Positions 52,220 to 61,444 of a DNA stretch of 64,000 bases are shown in pieces. The stretch is from Pseudovibrio exalbescens. GTDB taxonomy: Bacteria > Pseudomonadota > Alphaproteobacteria > Rhizobiales > Stappiaceae. Within the stretch, counting starts at the first letter, position 1, and each line of letters begins with the position of its first letter. The notes beneath the pieces were generated by a model. That model ran no database searches. It saw only the letters and a program-made list of their open reading frames with translations, and was not told where the DNA came from. Made by a program: the position numbers and the translations under genes. The stretch lies in NCBI RefSeq assembly GCF_028737195.1, contig NZ_JAQZAJ010000005.1:338168-402167 (forward strand), given 5' to 3'.

Positions 52220-53923
52220 CTACCCTTTGCACTTGGCAAGCGCGGTTTCGACCGAGCGTTCAAAGGAGACCACAGGGGGCTTGAGCCCCTGCGCAAACAG
52301 GGCCTGCATCACATCCCGCGAGGCGCCTGCCACAATGACCTTGATGCCGTGGCGGTTGTGTTTCTCCGCGGTGCCTTCCAGCGTCTTCGCGGCAGTTGAA
52401 TCGATGAAGGGCACACCGGTAAAGTCCAGTATCAAGGCCTTGCGGTCATCGGCAATGGCATCCAGCGCCGCACCGACGGCTGACGCGGCCCCGAAGAAGA
52501 ACGCCCCGGTGATGCGGTAGACGACGATATCGGAACTGGCCACGTTTAGGCCGTTATAGGCACTGCGCGCCTCCACGCTGTCGGGCAGATCGTCCTGCGC
52601 GAAGGAAGGGCACATCTCGACCGATGTGGCGCGGGCCATCCGGGAGATGAACAGCACGGACCCCAGCGCCACCCCAACCACAATGGCCTCGGTGAGATCG
52701 CGAAAAATGGTGAGCAGGAAGACCGAGCCCAGAACCAGCGCATCTCCTCTGGACGCACGCAGCAGGCTGACAATGGCGGACTTTTCAATCATGTTCCATG
52801 CCACCACGGCCAGAACCCCAGCAAGAGCGGCAAGCGGAATGAAATAGGCCACCGGCGCGGCAATCACGATGAACAACAACAAACACACAGCGTGAACGAT
52901 GCCAGCTACAGGCCCATGAGCCCCAGCCCGGATGTTGGTGGCGGTGCGGGCAATGGTGCCCGTGACGCAAATGCCGCCGAACAGCGGTGAGATGATGTTG
53001 GCGATGCCTTGCGCTGCCAGCTCGCAATTGGACCGGTGACGACGCCCGGTCATGCCATCGGCCACCACGGCGGACAAGAGTGACTCAATGGCCCCAAGCA
53101 ACGCAAAGGCGATTGCACTGGGCAGGACGGCCACCGCTTTCTCCCATGAGAGCGCGGGCAGATGGGGCATAGAGATCTGTGCGGGAATGCCGCCGAAACG
53201 GGAGCCGATCGTGTCCACCGGCAAGTCGAAGACAGCGGTGGCCAGCGCTGCAAGGGATACCGCGAGCAACATGCCCGGCCATGCGGGGCGGAACCTCTTG
53301 AGCCCGACAATGAGGAGGATTGTTGCCACCGAAATGGCGGCGGCGCCCGCATTCCAAGAGGAGAAGGCCGCCGCGAGAACCGGCAGCTTTTCAAGAAGGG
53401 GGCCGGGCTCGGGGCCAGAAAGCGTTAGTCCAAGCAGCTCTTTGAGCTGACTTGCGAAGATGATGATGGCAATGCCCGCAGTGAAGCCCACCGTTACCGG
53501 ATAGGGGATGAACTTGATGTAGGTACCAAGGCGAAGCAGGCCAATGAGAAGCAGCAGGACACCCGCCATCATGGTGGCCAACAAGAGCCCATCCATGCCA
53601 TGGGTGGCAACGGTGGTGGCCATGAGCACAATAAACGCCCCCGCCGGCCCACCAATCTGAAACCGACTGCCGCCCAGCGCGGATACGAAAAGCCCGCCGA
53701 AAATTGCCGTATAAAGCCCTTGTGCCGGCGTTGCGCCAGCGGCAATGGCAATTGCCATTGACAAGGGAAGCGCCACAACGGCGACAGTGAGCCCGGCGAT
53801 CAGATCGCTCTTGAAATGGCTCAGGCCGTAGCCCTCCCTCAACACGGTGAGGAGCTTAGGCGTGAACAACTCTGCAAAACGCGCGGAAGAACCGGCTGCG
53901 CTATCGGTATGGGTCATGGGCAT
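52220..53923 (-). CDS. SulP-family anion permease with STAS domain
   Basis: 567 residues. The membrane part (about 35-420) has GLTVAVVALPLSMAIAIAAGATPAQGLYTAIFGGLF-type SulP core, GPAGAFIVLMATTVATHG and ELAAQGIANIISPLFGGICVTGTIART. A C-terminal STAS domain (about 450-560) contains ALILDFTGVPFIDSTAAKTLEG. SulP proteins carry sulfate, bicarbonate, dicarboxylates or other anions; nothing here fixes the substrate. It converges with the galactoside ABC ATPase. ATGs at 53923 and 53917 are both possible. Confidence 0.92.
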   Translation of the reverse strand: MPMTHTDSAAGSSARFAELFTPKLLTVLREGYGLSHFKSDLIAGLTVAVVALPLSMAIAIAAGATPAQGLYTAIFGGLFVSALGGSRFQIGGPAGAFIVLMATTVATHGMDGLLLATMMAGVLLLLIGLLRLGTYIKFIPYPVTVGFTAGIAIIIFASQLKELLGLTLSGPEPGPLLEKLPVLAAAFSSWNAGAAAISVATILLIVGLKRFRPAWPGMLLAVSLAALATAVFDLPVDTIGSRFGGIPAQISMPHLPALSWEKAVAVLPSAIAFALLGAIESLLSAVVADGMTGRRHRSNCELAAQGIANIISPLFGGICVTGTIARTATNIRAGAHGPVAGIVHAVCLLLFIVIAAPVAYFIPLAALAGVLAVVAWNMIEKSAIVSLLRASRGDALVLGSVFLLTIFRDLTEAIVVGVALGSVLFISRMARATSVEMCPSFAQDDLPDSVEARSAYNGLNVASSDIVVYRITGAFFFGAASAVGAALDAIADDRKALILDFTGVPFIDSTAAKTLEGTAEKHNRHGIKVIVAGASRDVMQALFAQGLKPPVVSFERSVETALAKCKG

Positions 53924-54138
53924 CTCATGGGACCGTATGGATGGACGGTCTCTTTATGAGAGAACACGGCACAGGGACGTCTGGGCTGGTCGAAAGGCCA
54001 AGTCACTTACGAGGCGTGCGATGTGGGGTGTTCAAGGGGATTGAACTTTGGACCTGACCGTATTGCCAGTTCAGCAGCCTTGGGGCAAGGACAAACGGCA
54101 TACATAAGTATTCCATTTAAGAAGGACTGCGCCCACGC

Positions 54139-54807
54139 TCAGGCAGGCTCTGGCACCGGAAGCTTGAAGGGCTTGACCCCTTTCTCCCCATAGGTGCGGC
54201 GGGTCTCCCACCACTTGTTGGTGTCGCGAGAGATGACCGCATCTTCACTGAAGAGAATGCGATAGCCGCGATTGAGGCCGCCTTGTGCGGTGTTTTTAAC
54301 GCAAAGATTCCCATCCAGCCCAGCAAGAACAAGCGTGCCAATCTTCCGGTCCTCCAGATAGTCGTTGAAGGCATGGGAGGAAAACGCGTCGCTGCGATGT
54401 TTGATGAACTCGGCATCGCCCTGCACATTGAAGCGCGGGTCCAACCCCAGACCGTCGGAATCTGCTGCGCCGCGCCCATCGTCCACCATGTGCACGACCT
54501 TGTTGGTGTACCAGCCCTTGTAGATGTGACGAATGATGATCACGGGCCAACCCTGCGCACGGGCGTAGGACGTCAACCTCCTTATTTCAGCGGATGCGCG
54601 GTTGATTTCCTCGGAGAACGGCCGGTCCTCTGACACGGCCCGCAGAAAATCTTCCTGCAAATCCACAAGTACCAGAGCGGTATTGGGGCGCGCTGCCAAA
54701 GTAATCGGCATACCATTCGTGGGTTTACGCAGGTTGTGCAAACCGCGAATTGTATAGATCAGAAGTGCTGCTATTGCAGTTAGTGCAACGACTATTCCAA
54801 TGATCAT
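54139..54807 (-). CDS. Membrane-anchored isochorismatase-fold cysteine hydrolase
   Basis: 222 residues from the ATG at 54807, five bases after GGGGACTGGA; an ATG at 54819 is the alternative. An N-terminal membrane helix (MIIGIVVALTAIAALLIYTI) is followed by the hydrolase domain. The catalytic triad is visible: Asp49 in LVDLQEDFL, Lys136 in EFIKHRSDAF and Cys169 in GLDGNLCVKNTA. Such enzymes hydrolyse amides or isochorismate-like esters. A membrane anchor is unusual for this family. The substrate is unknown. A 17-bp palindrome lies just upstream. Confidence 0.86.
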   Translation of the reverse strand: MIIGIVVALTAIAALLIYTIRGLHNLRKPTNGMPITLAARPNTALVLVDLQEDFLRAVSEDRPFSEEINRASAEIRRLTSYARAQGWPVIIIRHIYKGWYTNKVVHMVDDGRGAADSDGLGLDPRFNVQGDAEFIKHRSDAFSSHAFNDYLEDRKIGTLVLAGLDGNLCVKNTAQGGLNRGYRILFSEDAVISRDTNKWWETRRTYGEKGVKPFKLPVPEPA

Positions 54808-54819
54808 TCCAGTCCCCAA

Positions 54820-54836
54820 ATCAAGACCGTCTTGAT
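54820..54836. promoter_or_regulatory. 17-bp palindrome upstream of the isochorismatase-like gene
   Basis: ATCAAGAC-C-GTCTTGAT, perfect 8-bp arms around one base, 13 bp before the start codon. It is placed as a repressor operator would be. Confidence 0.5.
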
Positions 54837-55030
54837 ATTGCCACCGTTTGGCCTTGCTAGGAAGCCCCTATTGTTCTGAGGGGTGGGTTTGCAAAAGTGT
54901 TTCACAGGATGGACTTAATGAATGCATTTAACTGAATGCGGCCAAGCGGTTGACAGACAATGCAATGACGCCCCATCTACAGACCATTGAGTAAAATCCT
55001 CGCAGCATTTCGGGATCAGGAGCACTCCAA

Positions 55031-55798
55031 TTGAGCACGACTTTTACACTGGGCATTCTGGAAACCGGCCGCCCGCCTGAAGCGCTGGAAGAAGAATACG
55101 GCTCCTACCCTCAGCTGTTTGCAGACATGTTGTGTATTGAGGCCCCGGAGTGGGACTTTCGAGCCTATCGCGTCAATGAAGGTGAGTTTCCGTTTACACT
55201 GGACGAATGCGACGCCTGGCTGGTGACCGGCTCCAAACACGGCGTTTACGATGAACTGGACTGGATCGAGGAACTGAAGGAGTTCCTTGAGGAAGCCTAT
55301 GAGGAGGGCATTCCTCTAGTCGGCATTTGCTTTGGACATCAGGTCTTGGCCGAGGCACTTGGCGGATCGGCTGTGAAGTCGCGGCGCGGCTGGGGCCTTG
55401 GCGTGCAGTCCTACGAGGTGACTGAGGACGGCAAGGCGCTCTTCCCGGAGGCCACTGAGTTCTCGCTAAACACATTCCATCAGGACCAGGTGGTTGAAAT
55501 TCCGGAGAGCGCAAAGGTGCTGGCGAAATCAGAGTTCTGCCCCTATGCCGCCCTCTCCTACGGCGACCGGGCGTTGAGTTTCCAAGGCCATCCGGAGTTT
55601 GACCGGGCCTTCACGAAAGCGCTGGTTGAAAACCGCCGCGGCGAAGTGCTGACCGATGAGCTGGCCGACGCGGCATTGTCCACGCTGGATGAGAAGACCG
55701 ATAATGACCAGCTGGCCCAGATCATCGTCAAGTTCATCGAAGACAGAGCTGGCACGTCAGGAACTGGCGGGGACGAAACCGAGAGCCCTTCGGCCTGA
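55031..55798 (+). CDS. Class I glutamine amidotransferase domain protein
   Basis: 255 residues from a TTG at 55031 with AGGAG eight bases upstream. The nucleophile Cys100 is in VGICFGHQVLAEALGG, and the His187/Glu189 pair is in LSFQGHPEFD, completing the triad. The domain stands alone without a synthetase partner. Relatives include GMP-synthase-like GATases and PuuD-type gamma-glutamyl hydrolases. The neighbouring PuuB-like oxidase makes a role in gamma-glutamylated amine metabolism possible. The C-terminal 20 residues are acidic and Gly/Ser-rich. Confidence 0.85.
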   Translation: MSTTFTLGILETGRPPEALEEEYGSYPQLFADMLCIEAPEWDFRAYRVNEGEFPFTLDECDAWLVTGSKHGVYDELDWIEELKEFLEEAYEEGIPLVGICFGHQVLAEALGGSAVKSRRGWGLGVQSYEVTEDGKALFPEATEFSLNTFHQDQVVEIPESAKVLAKSEFCPYAALSYGDRALSFQGHPEFDRAFTKALVENRRGEVLTDELADAALSTLDEKTDNDQLAQIIVKFIEDRAGTSGTGGDETESPSA

Positions 55799-55859
55799 TC
55801 AACGCCCCACATGCGGCGGACGGCCCGGCTCAGCCCCGCGGCGGATAGGAAAAGCAGGG

Positions 55860-55893
55860 CAAAAGGCGCATGATGTTGCTGCGCCTTTTGTTT
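55860..55893 (+). terminator. Rho-independent terminator after the amidotransferase gene
   Basis: CAAAAGGCGCA and TGCGCCTTTTG form an 11-bp stem with a 9-base loop; the downstream arm and tail (CCTTTTGTTT) supply the T-run. It lies 62 bp after the stop. Confidence 0.75.
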
Positions 55894-55943
55894 CAAGCGC
55901 GCTACACTCTGTCTGATCTGGAGGGGAGGACCGGGCAACAACC

Positions 55944-57260
55944 ATGGGACTGAGCGGGAGTTTTCTTTACGCCAATGATGAGGCGGGCACCTACCCGGCC
56001 TCTTACTACCATGCCAGCGCAGAGTTTCTGGAGGCCTTTCCACCTCTTGCCGACGACATCCGCTGCGATGTGTGTGTTGTGGGCGCGGGCTACATGGGTC
56101 TTTCGACCGCCCTTCACCTGCGCGCACGCGGGTATGACGTCGTGGTGCTGGATGCCCACCGCATCGGCTGGGGTGCCTCGGGGCGCAATGGGGGCCAGCT
56201 GGGTAGCGGCCAGCGCGTTGACGTGGATGAACTGGAAGACCTTGTGGGGCCGGAACGGGCGTTGGCGCTTTGGCAGATTGGCGAGGACGCCAAGGCGCTG
56301 GTGAAAGAGCTGATTGCACAGCATCAGATTGACTGTGACTTGACGCCGGGCATCTTTTACGCCGACCACAAACGCAGCTATTCAAACCACAGCAGGGCTC
56401 TGGTGGAGAAGCTTCACCGCGACTACCACTATGATGAGATCGCGTTCTACGATGAGGAACGCACGCGCGCGCTGATCGACAGTCCCTCTTACTTCAGCGG
56501 CACCATGGACCATGGCGCGGCACACCTTCACCCGCTCAATCTGGTTTTGGGTTTGGCACGTGCGGCAAAGGCGGCGGGTGTGCGCTTTCATGAGCAAACG
56601 CAGGTGCGAAAGGTGGAGCAGACCACCCCTGCCATTGTGCATTGCTCTTCTGGAGGCCGGGTCCGGGCAGACCACGTGGTTTACGCCTGCAATGGGTACA
56701 TCGAGAACTTGAGCAAGCCAGTGGCGCGCCGGTTGATGCCCATCAATAACTTCATCGTGGCGAGCGAACCGTTGCCGCAAGAGATGGTGCAGAGCCTGAT
56801 TGCCAAGCGCGTGGCAGTGGCCGACAGCCGTTTCGTGATCAACTACTACCGATTTTCTGCCGATAATCGGCTGCTGTTCGGCGGCGGTGAAAACTATCGT
56901 TTTGCATTTCCCAAGGACATAAAAGCCTTCGTGCGAAAGCCCATGCTGGACGTGTTTCCGCAGCTCAAGGATGTGCGCCTTGACTATGGCTGGGGCGGCA
57001 CACTGGGCATTACGCTCAACCGCCTGCCCCTGTTCATGCGCCTTGCACCGAACGTGTGGAGTGCGGGCGGCTTTTCCGGTCATGGCATCAGCATTGCGAC
57101 AATGGCCGGCAAGGTGATGGCCGAGGCGATTGATGGCCAGTTGGCGCGGTTTGATGTGATGGCGAAGATCCCGAGCCCGGTTTTCCCCGGCGGGCGTCAC
57201 CTGCGCTATCCGTTGATGGTGCTCGGCATGATGTACTACGCCCTGCGGGACCGGCTCTAG
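55944..57260 (+). CDS. FAD-dependent amine oxidoreductase, PuuB-like
   Basis: 438 residues of the DAO family. The FAD-binding motif is CDVCVVGAGYMGLSTALHLRARGYDVVVLDA (about 42-70), followed by GWGASGRNGGQLGSGQR, the PuuB-type flavin contact, and a C-terminal GGFSGHGISIATMAGKVMAEAI. PuuB oxidises gamma-glutamylputrescine; related proteins act on other amines. The signature fits PuuB but the substrate is not proven. A terminator separates it from the amidotransferase. Its stop overlaps the stop of the convergent oxidase by 4 bp. Confidence 0.87.
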   Translation: MGLSGSFLYANDEAGTYPASYYHASAEFLEAFPPLADDIRCDVCVVGAGYMGLSTALHLRARGYDVVVLDAHRIGWGASGRNGGQLGSGQRVDVDELEDLVGPERALALWQIGEDAKALVKELIAQHQIDCDLTPGIFYADHKRSYSNHSRALVEKLHRDYHYDEIAFYDEERTRALIDSPSYFSGTMDHGAAHLHPLNLVLGLARAAKAAGVRFHEQTQVRKVEQTTPAIVHCSSGGRVRADHVVYACNGYIENLSKPVARRLMPINNFIVASEPLPQEMVQSLIAKRVAVADSRFVINYYRFSADNRLLFGGGENYRFAFPKDIKAFVRKPMLDVFPQLKDVRLDYGWGGTLGITLNRLPLFMRLAPNVWSAGGFSGHGISIATMAGKVMAEAIDGQLARFDVMAKIPSPVFPGGRHLRYPLMVLGMMYYALRDRL

Positions 57261-58609
57261 AGCTTGCCATCCACCCATTGGTAGTGGCAGTAGGCCGCTT
57301 TCAGGTACAGCAGGCGCAATGCGGACAGCGGAAAGCGCTTTGGGACTTGCCGCATCACAGCGGGGATGCGGTCGATGCCTTGCTGATAGCCTGCAGCAAA
57401 ATCCGCAAGCGCCTTGCCCGCCCATGAGGCCATGGCAATGCCGTTTCCGTGGTAGCCTGCCGCCGTCCAAACCCGTGACAGCGACCCGACGGCTCCAATG
57501 TAGGGCGCCAGACTGCGGTTCATGCAGACAAAACCACTCCAGAAGTGTGTGGCCTCCACATCGGCCCATGCAGGGAACATGAGGTCAAAGTGCTGGCGCG
57601 TGCGCTCGAACATGTGCTGGCGCTTTTCCGGCGCAGCATCGGTGCCCCCACGCATGCCAAACAGGAACCGTCCGTTGGGCAGAAGCCGAAAGTAGTGCAA
57701 CAGGTTGCGGGTATCGTACGCCATCTCATGTGCCGTCCAACCTTGCGCCTCCTGTTCCTGCGGGGAAAGAGCGCGCGTGACCATGACATTGGACAGGACC
57801 GGCAAGTGCCGACCGGCGAACCAGTCATGGGGTCCATCCTGTCCATAGCCATTTACCGCAATCAGCAGGTTCTCCGCTGAGATTACCCCTTTGGGCAGAT
57901 GCAAGAGGTAGCGGTTGCCCTCCTTGGACAGGCCTGTGACCGGGGAGTGACCGAATATCTGCACCCCGGAACACAACACGGCGCGAGTTAGCCCCTCCAC
58001 ATAGCGTGCGGGATTGAGAGCAAAACCAACTGGAATATGCGCCGCGCCATGAAAGTGCGGGCCAGCCATGCCGATCTCCGCCAGCGCATGTGGGCCATAA
58101 AACGCAGGCTGAAGCCCGGCATAGCGCTCAAGGGCGTTGGCCTCCAAGCGCAAATCGTCAAGAGCCTCGGGGCAATGGGCCAAGGCCCACTCCCCGTTTC
58201 CGTGCGCTTCCACTTCCATATCGTGCAATTCGGTCAATTCGCGGACAAACGCGACGGACTCGACTTGGGTCTTCGCGAACTTTTGCGCTTCTTCCAGTCC
58301 GTGGTTTCTTTCAATCTGACTTTCCGAGAGCCGCGCACCGCCCATGCAGCAGAACCCGCCACTGCGCCCCGACGCGCCCCAGCCGGGCCAACCAGCATCC
58401 AAAACCGCAACAGAGGCGGAGAATTTTTGCGACAGACGCAGCGCTGCATTCAGGCCCGTGTAGCCTGCGCCAATCACGGCGAAGTCCACCGCCAATGCGC
58501 CATCGGGCGGTGTGAAGCGCCCCCCAGTTTCGTCAACGGTTTCGGACCAGTAGGTACCAACCGGCAAATTGGGATCAAACGCAGCGGGACTGTAGAGCCG
58601 TCTTAACAT
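57257..58609 (-). CDS. FAD-dependent oxidoreductase (DAO family)
   Basis: 450 residues. The FAD-binding motif is DFAVIGAGYTGLNAALRLSQKFSASVAVLDA with GWGASGRSGGFCCMGG after it, and the C-terminus has WTAAGYHGNGIAMASWAGKALADFA. It is a distant relative of the convergent PuuB-like protein, with the same fold order but many differences. AAGGAA lies nine bases before the ATG at 58609. Substrate probably an amine or amino acid, not determined. The facing pair of DAO proteins with overlapping stops suggests a shared locus for amine use. Confidence 0.86.
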   Translation of the reverse strand: MLRRLYSPAAFDPNLPVGTYWSETVDETGGRFTPPDGALAVDFAVIGAGYTGLNAALRLSQKFSASVAVLDAGWPGWGASGRSGGFCCMGGARLSESQIERNHGLEEAQKFAKTQVESVAFVRELTELHDMEVEAHGNGEWALAHCPEALDDLRLEANALERYAGLQPAFYGPHALAEIGMAGPHFHGAAHIPVGFALNPARYVEGLTRAVLCSGVQIFGHSPVTGLSKEGNRYLLHLPKGVISAENLLIAVNGYGQDGPHDWFAGRHLPVLSNVMVTRALSPQEQEAQGWTAHEMAYDTRNLLHYFRLLPNGRFLFGMRGGTDAAPEKRQHMFERTRQHFDLMFPAWADVEATHFWSGFVCMNRSLAPYIGAVGSLSRVWTAAGYHGNGIAMASWAGKALADFAAGYQQGIDRIPAVMRQVPKRFPLSALRLLYLKAAYCHYQWVDGKL

Positions 58610-58793
58610 TGCAGGCGGTTCCTTCTTGGACGGGACGCTCGATGTTAGGCACCGGAAGGGCTGACTTGAGCCTGTGCCGCAGTTTGCTGTGTTCAGACTG
58701 CCCCAATGCGGGGCCTGACGAAAGCCCCCTTTTCCGTAAACTTACTTAGATAAATGCGATTGCGTTTTGACGAATATCCCTCTACAAATAATT

Positions 58794-58823
58794 CAAACGT
58801 TTGTTTTAATCAGTCGATTGATT
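58794..58823. promoter_or_regulatory. Palindromes upstream of the TetR gene
   Basis: CAAACGTTTG (58794-58803) is a 10-bp palindrome, and AATCA-N6-TGATT (58808-58823) follows closely. Both lie within 45 bp of the TetR start and could be its autoregulatory operator. Confidence 0.4.
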
Positions 58824-58838
58824 GAAAGGAGTGCCCTC

Positions 58839-59588
58839 GTGGACACCGACCGTCTCAGCAACGCAGCTGCCGATCCCGCCCAAACCCAACACCTAAACCT
58901 TGGGAATGCAGAGGCGTTGCTGAACCCCACCTCCGCCTCTGACCGGACCAAGGTGGCGTTGATTGAAGCCGCCTTGCAGGCCTTTACCAAGAACGGCTAT
59001 GCCGCCACGTCTACGCGCGAGATTGCCAGCTTGGCAGAGGCGAACATTGCCGCCATTTCCTATCACTTTGGGGGAAAGGAAGGCCTGCGAGATGCCTGTT
59101 CCGTGTTCATTGTTGCCGTCATGCGACAGGCTTTGATCCAGCACCTGCATGGCTACATGGAAGAATTGACCACAAGCACGCCCGAGGAGGCAGAGAAGCA
59201 ACTGCTGCAGCAGCTGGAGCGTATGGTTTTCTTTGTGCTGCTGGACCCAAAGGCGCGGCTGTTTGTGCGTTTTCTCATAATGGAAATGGCCTCCCCCTCC
59301 GCTGTCGTGGATCATGTTTACAGCAACCTGATCGAGCCTGCGCACAAGGCCATTTGCCAACTGTTTGCAAGGGCATCCGGCTGGGGGGCCGAGGAAGAAC
59401 GCACTCGACTTGCTGTCTTTACCTTCGTTGGCCAGATCTTCTACTTCCGCATGACGCAGGATGTGATCTTGCAGCGCTTGGACTGGGAGAGCCTCACCCC
59501 TGTGGAGGCAAAGAAACTGGCAACCGCTGTGACTTTCAATCTGAGGGCGACACTGGCGCTTGCAAGGTCGGAGGCTGAAGATGATTGA
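58839..59588 (+). CDS. TetR family regulator, CecR/DUF1956-like
   Basis: 249 residues from the GTG at 58839, which follows AAGGAG by seven bases; an upstream ATG at 58767 is unlikely. The helix-turn-helix reads KVALIEAALQAFTKNGYAATSTREIASLAEANIAAISYHFGGKEGLRDA-like (about residues 39-85). The C-terminal domain is of the CecR (YbiH) type. E. coli CecR controls the ybhGFSR export genes, and the next three genes here have the same families in the same order. Its stop overlaps the HlyD-like start by 8 bp. Confidence 0.9.
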   Translation: MDTDRLSNAAADPAQTQHLNLGNAEALLNPTSASDRTKVALIEAALQAFTKNGYAATSTREIASLAEANIAAISYHFGGKEGLRDACSVFIVAVMRQALIQHLHGYMEELTTSTPEEAEKQLLQQLERMVFFVLLDPKARLFVRFLIMEMASPSAVVDHVYSNLIEPAHKAICQLFARASGWGAEEERTRLAVFTFVGQIFYFRMTQDVILQRLDWESLTPVEAKKLATAVTFNLRATLALARSEAEDD

Positions 59589-60522
59589 TCTCTGCGTGAT
59601 CCCTGTGTTGGCGGGTTTGCTAGGCTCATGCGGGGCGGATGCTGTGGTTATCCCTGGCTATGTGGAGGGTGAATACACCCACATCGCCGCCAATGAGCAG
59701 GCAGAAATTCTGGAGCTGGCGGTAAAACGCGGAGAACGGATTGGAGCCGAGCAGGTGATCGCCCGTCTCGAAACAGAAGATGCCGAAATTGCGCTAAGTG
59801 AGGCGGAGGCGTCACTGGCCACAGCGAAAGCCGAGTTGGAAGACTTGCTGATTGGCAAGCGGCCGGAAGAGATTTCGGTGATTGAAGCCACTTTGCGCTC
59901 CGCGGAAGCACAGGCAAAGGAAGCCAAACGCGTGATGAAACGACTGGAGGGGTTGCACGCCCGCGCTGTCGCTTCGCAAGCGCAGTTGGACGAAGCGTCC
60001 ACCGCCCATGACATGGCCATCGCCCGCGTGGCCGAACTGGAGGCGAACCTTGCTGTGGCGCAGCTTCCTGCACGGGCCTCTGTGATTGAGGCGGCGGAAA
60101 AAAAGCTTGAGCAGGCACAAACGCGTGTGGAACGGGCACAATGGCTGCTCGACAAACGGGTGATCCGCGCCCAGCAGGATGGCGAGGTTTCCGACGTCAT
60201 TCGCCGGGTTGGCGAGATGGCGGGCCCCGGTGCGCCAATCGTTTCCGTGTTGCCAGATGGGGCTACGAAACTCACCCTTTATGTGCCGGAGGCTGCGTTT
60301 TCCGCCGTGGACATGGGAGACAAGCTATCAGTTGCCTGCTCGGGGTGCCCCAGCGGCCTTGAAGCGATTGTGACCTACATCTCCGCAGAGCCTGAGTTTA
60401 CCCCACCGGTGATTTTTTCTGTCGATACACGAGACAAGCTGGTCTACCTGGTGGAGGCACGCCCCACATCTGGCTCGGAACAGCTGAAACCCGGCCAAAT
60501 TGTCGATGTGACGCTGGATTGA
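59581..60522 (+). CDS. HlyD/YbhG-like periplasmic adaptor, probable lipoprotein
   Basis: 313 residues from the ATG at 59581, which overlaps the TetR stop. The N-terminus has a lipobox-like LLGSC (Cys17), so it may be lipid-anchored to the inner membrane. A lipoyl-like half (IPGYVEGEYTHIAANEQAEILELAVKRGERI) surrounds a long coiled coil (about 75-190, rich in Ala, Glu and Arg). A beta-barrel part follows (LYVPEAAFSAVDMGDKLSV). It links the ABC pump to an outer-membrane channel encoded elsewhere. The ATPase gene begins 4 bp later. Confidence 0.9.
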   Translation: MIDLCVIPVLAGLLGSCGADAVVIPGYVEGEYTHIAANEQAEILELAVKRGERIGAEQVIARLETEDAEIALSEAEASLATAKAELEDLLIGKRPEEISVIEATLRSAEAQAKEAKRVMKRLEGLHARAVASQAQLDEASTAHDMAIARVAELEANLAVAQLPARASVIEAAEKKLEQAQTRVERAQWLLDKRVIRAQQDGEVSDVIRRVGEMAGPGAPIVSVLPDGATKLTLYVPEAAFSAVDMGDKLSVACSGCPSGLEAIVTYISAEPEFTPPVIFSVDTRDKLVYLVEARPTSGSEQLKPGQIVDVTLD

Positions 60523-60526
60523 TGCC

Positions 60527-61444
60527 ATGTACGCCATTGATGTTACAGGCCTGACCAAGCGTTTCGGCGACAAGACGGTGGTCGACAACGTCTCCATGGA
60601 GGTGAAGACCGGAGAAATCATCGGCTTTCTAGGGCCGAACGGCTCCGGAAAGACCACAAGCATTCGCATGATGTGCGGATTGCTGAGGCCAGACGCCGGT
60701 CGCGGCTCTGTGCTGGGGTTTGACCTTGAGAAAAGTCAGCTCAGCATCAAGAAGGAGGTGGGGTACATGACCCAAAAATTCTCCTTCTATGAGGATCTGA
60801 CCATTGAAGAGAACCTGAACTTCGTCGCCAAGCTCTACCGGCTCAAAGCAGCAAAGGACCAAGTGCGCTCGACGTTGGATCAACTGGGCCTGACGACCCG
60901 TCGACACCAACTTGCAGGCTCGCTTTCGGGCGGCTGGAAGCAGCGCCTTGCCCTCGCCGCCTGCACCATGCACCGGCCCAAACTGCTGTTGCTTGACGAA
61001 CCCACAGCAGGCGTGGACCCCAAAGCTCGGCGCGACTTCTGGGATGAGATCCACCATCTGGCCGCTGAAGGCATGACGGTGCTTGTTTCCACCCACTACA
61101 TGGATGAGGCCGAGCGCTGCCACCGCATCAGCTACATTTCCTACGGCAAGATGATCGCCGAGGGCACCATTGAAAGTGTGATCGCCAACTCCGGTCTGGT
61201 CACCTATCTGGTGCACGGCGAAAAGCTGGAGGGCGTGAGCGCTCTCTTGCTGGCAGAAGACGGGGTGGAACAGGTGGCCCCGTTTGGCGCGTCTCTCCAT
61301 GTGGTTGGCACGGAAAGACCGGCGCTTGAACGGGCGCTTGGCAAGCTGGAGGGCCGGTCGGGCATTACCGTGAAACCCGGCGAAACAAGCCTTGAGGACG
61401 TCTTCATCAAATTCATGAGTGACAGCAAGGACAACATGTCATGA
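60527..61444 (+). CDS. ABC-2 type exporter ATP-binding protein (single domain)
   Basis: 305 residues with one ATPase domain. Walker A is GPNGSGKTTS (about 36-45), the signature is LSGGWKQRLALAACTMHRP, Walker B is LLLLDEPTAGVDPKARRDF, and the H-loop is STHYMDEAERC. A C-terminal extension follows (SGLVTYLVHGEKLEGVSALLL). E. coli YbhF carries two such domains; here there is one, so it should work as a dimer. Its stop overlaps the permease start by 4 bp (ATGA). Confidence 0.93.
   Translation: MYAIDVTGLTKRFGDKTVVDNVSMEVKTGEIIGFLGPNGSGKTTSIRMMCGLLRPDAGRGSVLGFDLEKSQLSIKKEVGYMTQKFSFYEDLTIEENLNFVAKLYRLKAAKDQVRSTLDQLGLTTRRHQLAGSLSGGWKQRLALAACTMHRPKLLLLDEPTAGVDPKARRDFWDEIHHLAAEGMTVLVSTHYMDEAERCHRISYISYGKMIAEGTIESVIANSGLVTYLVHGEKLEGVSALLLAEDGVEQVAPFGASLHVVGTERPALERALGKLEGRSGITVKPGETSLEDVFIKFMSDSKDNMS

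Noticed and set aside
56382..57569. 395-residue open frame on the minus strand
   Set aside because: Antisense to the PuuB-like gene and overlapping the convergent oxidase; no domain seen.
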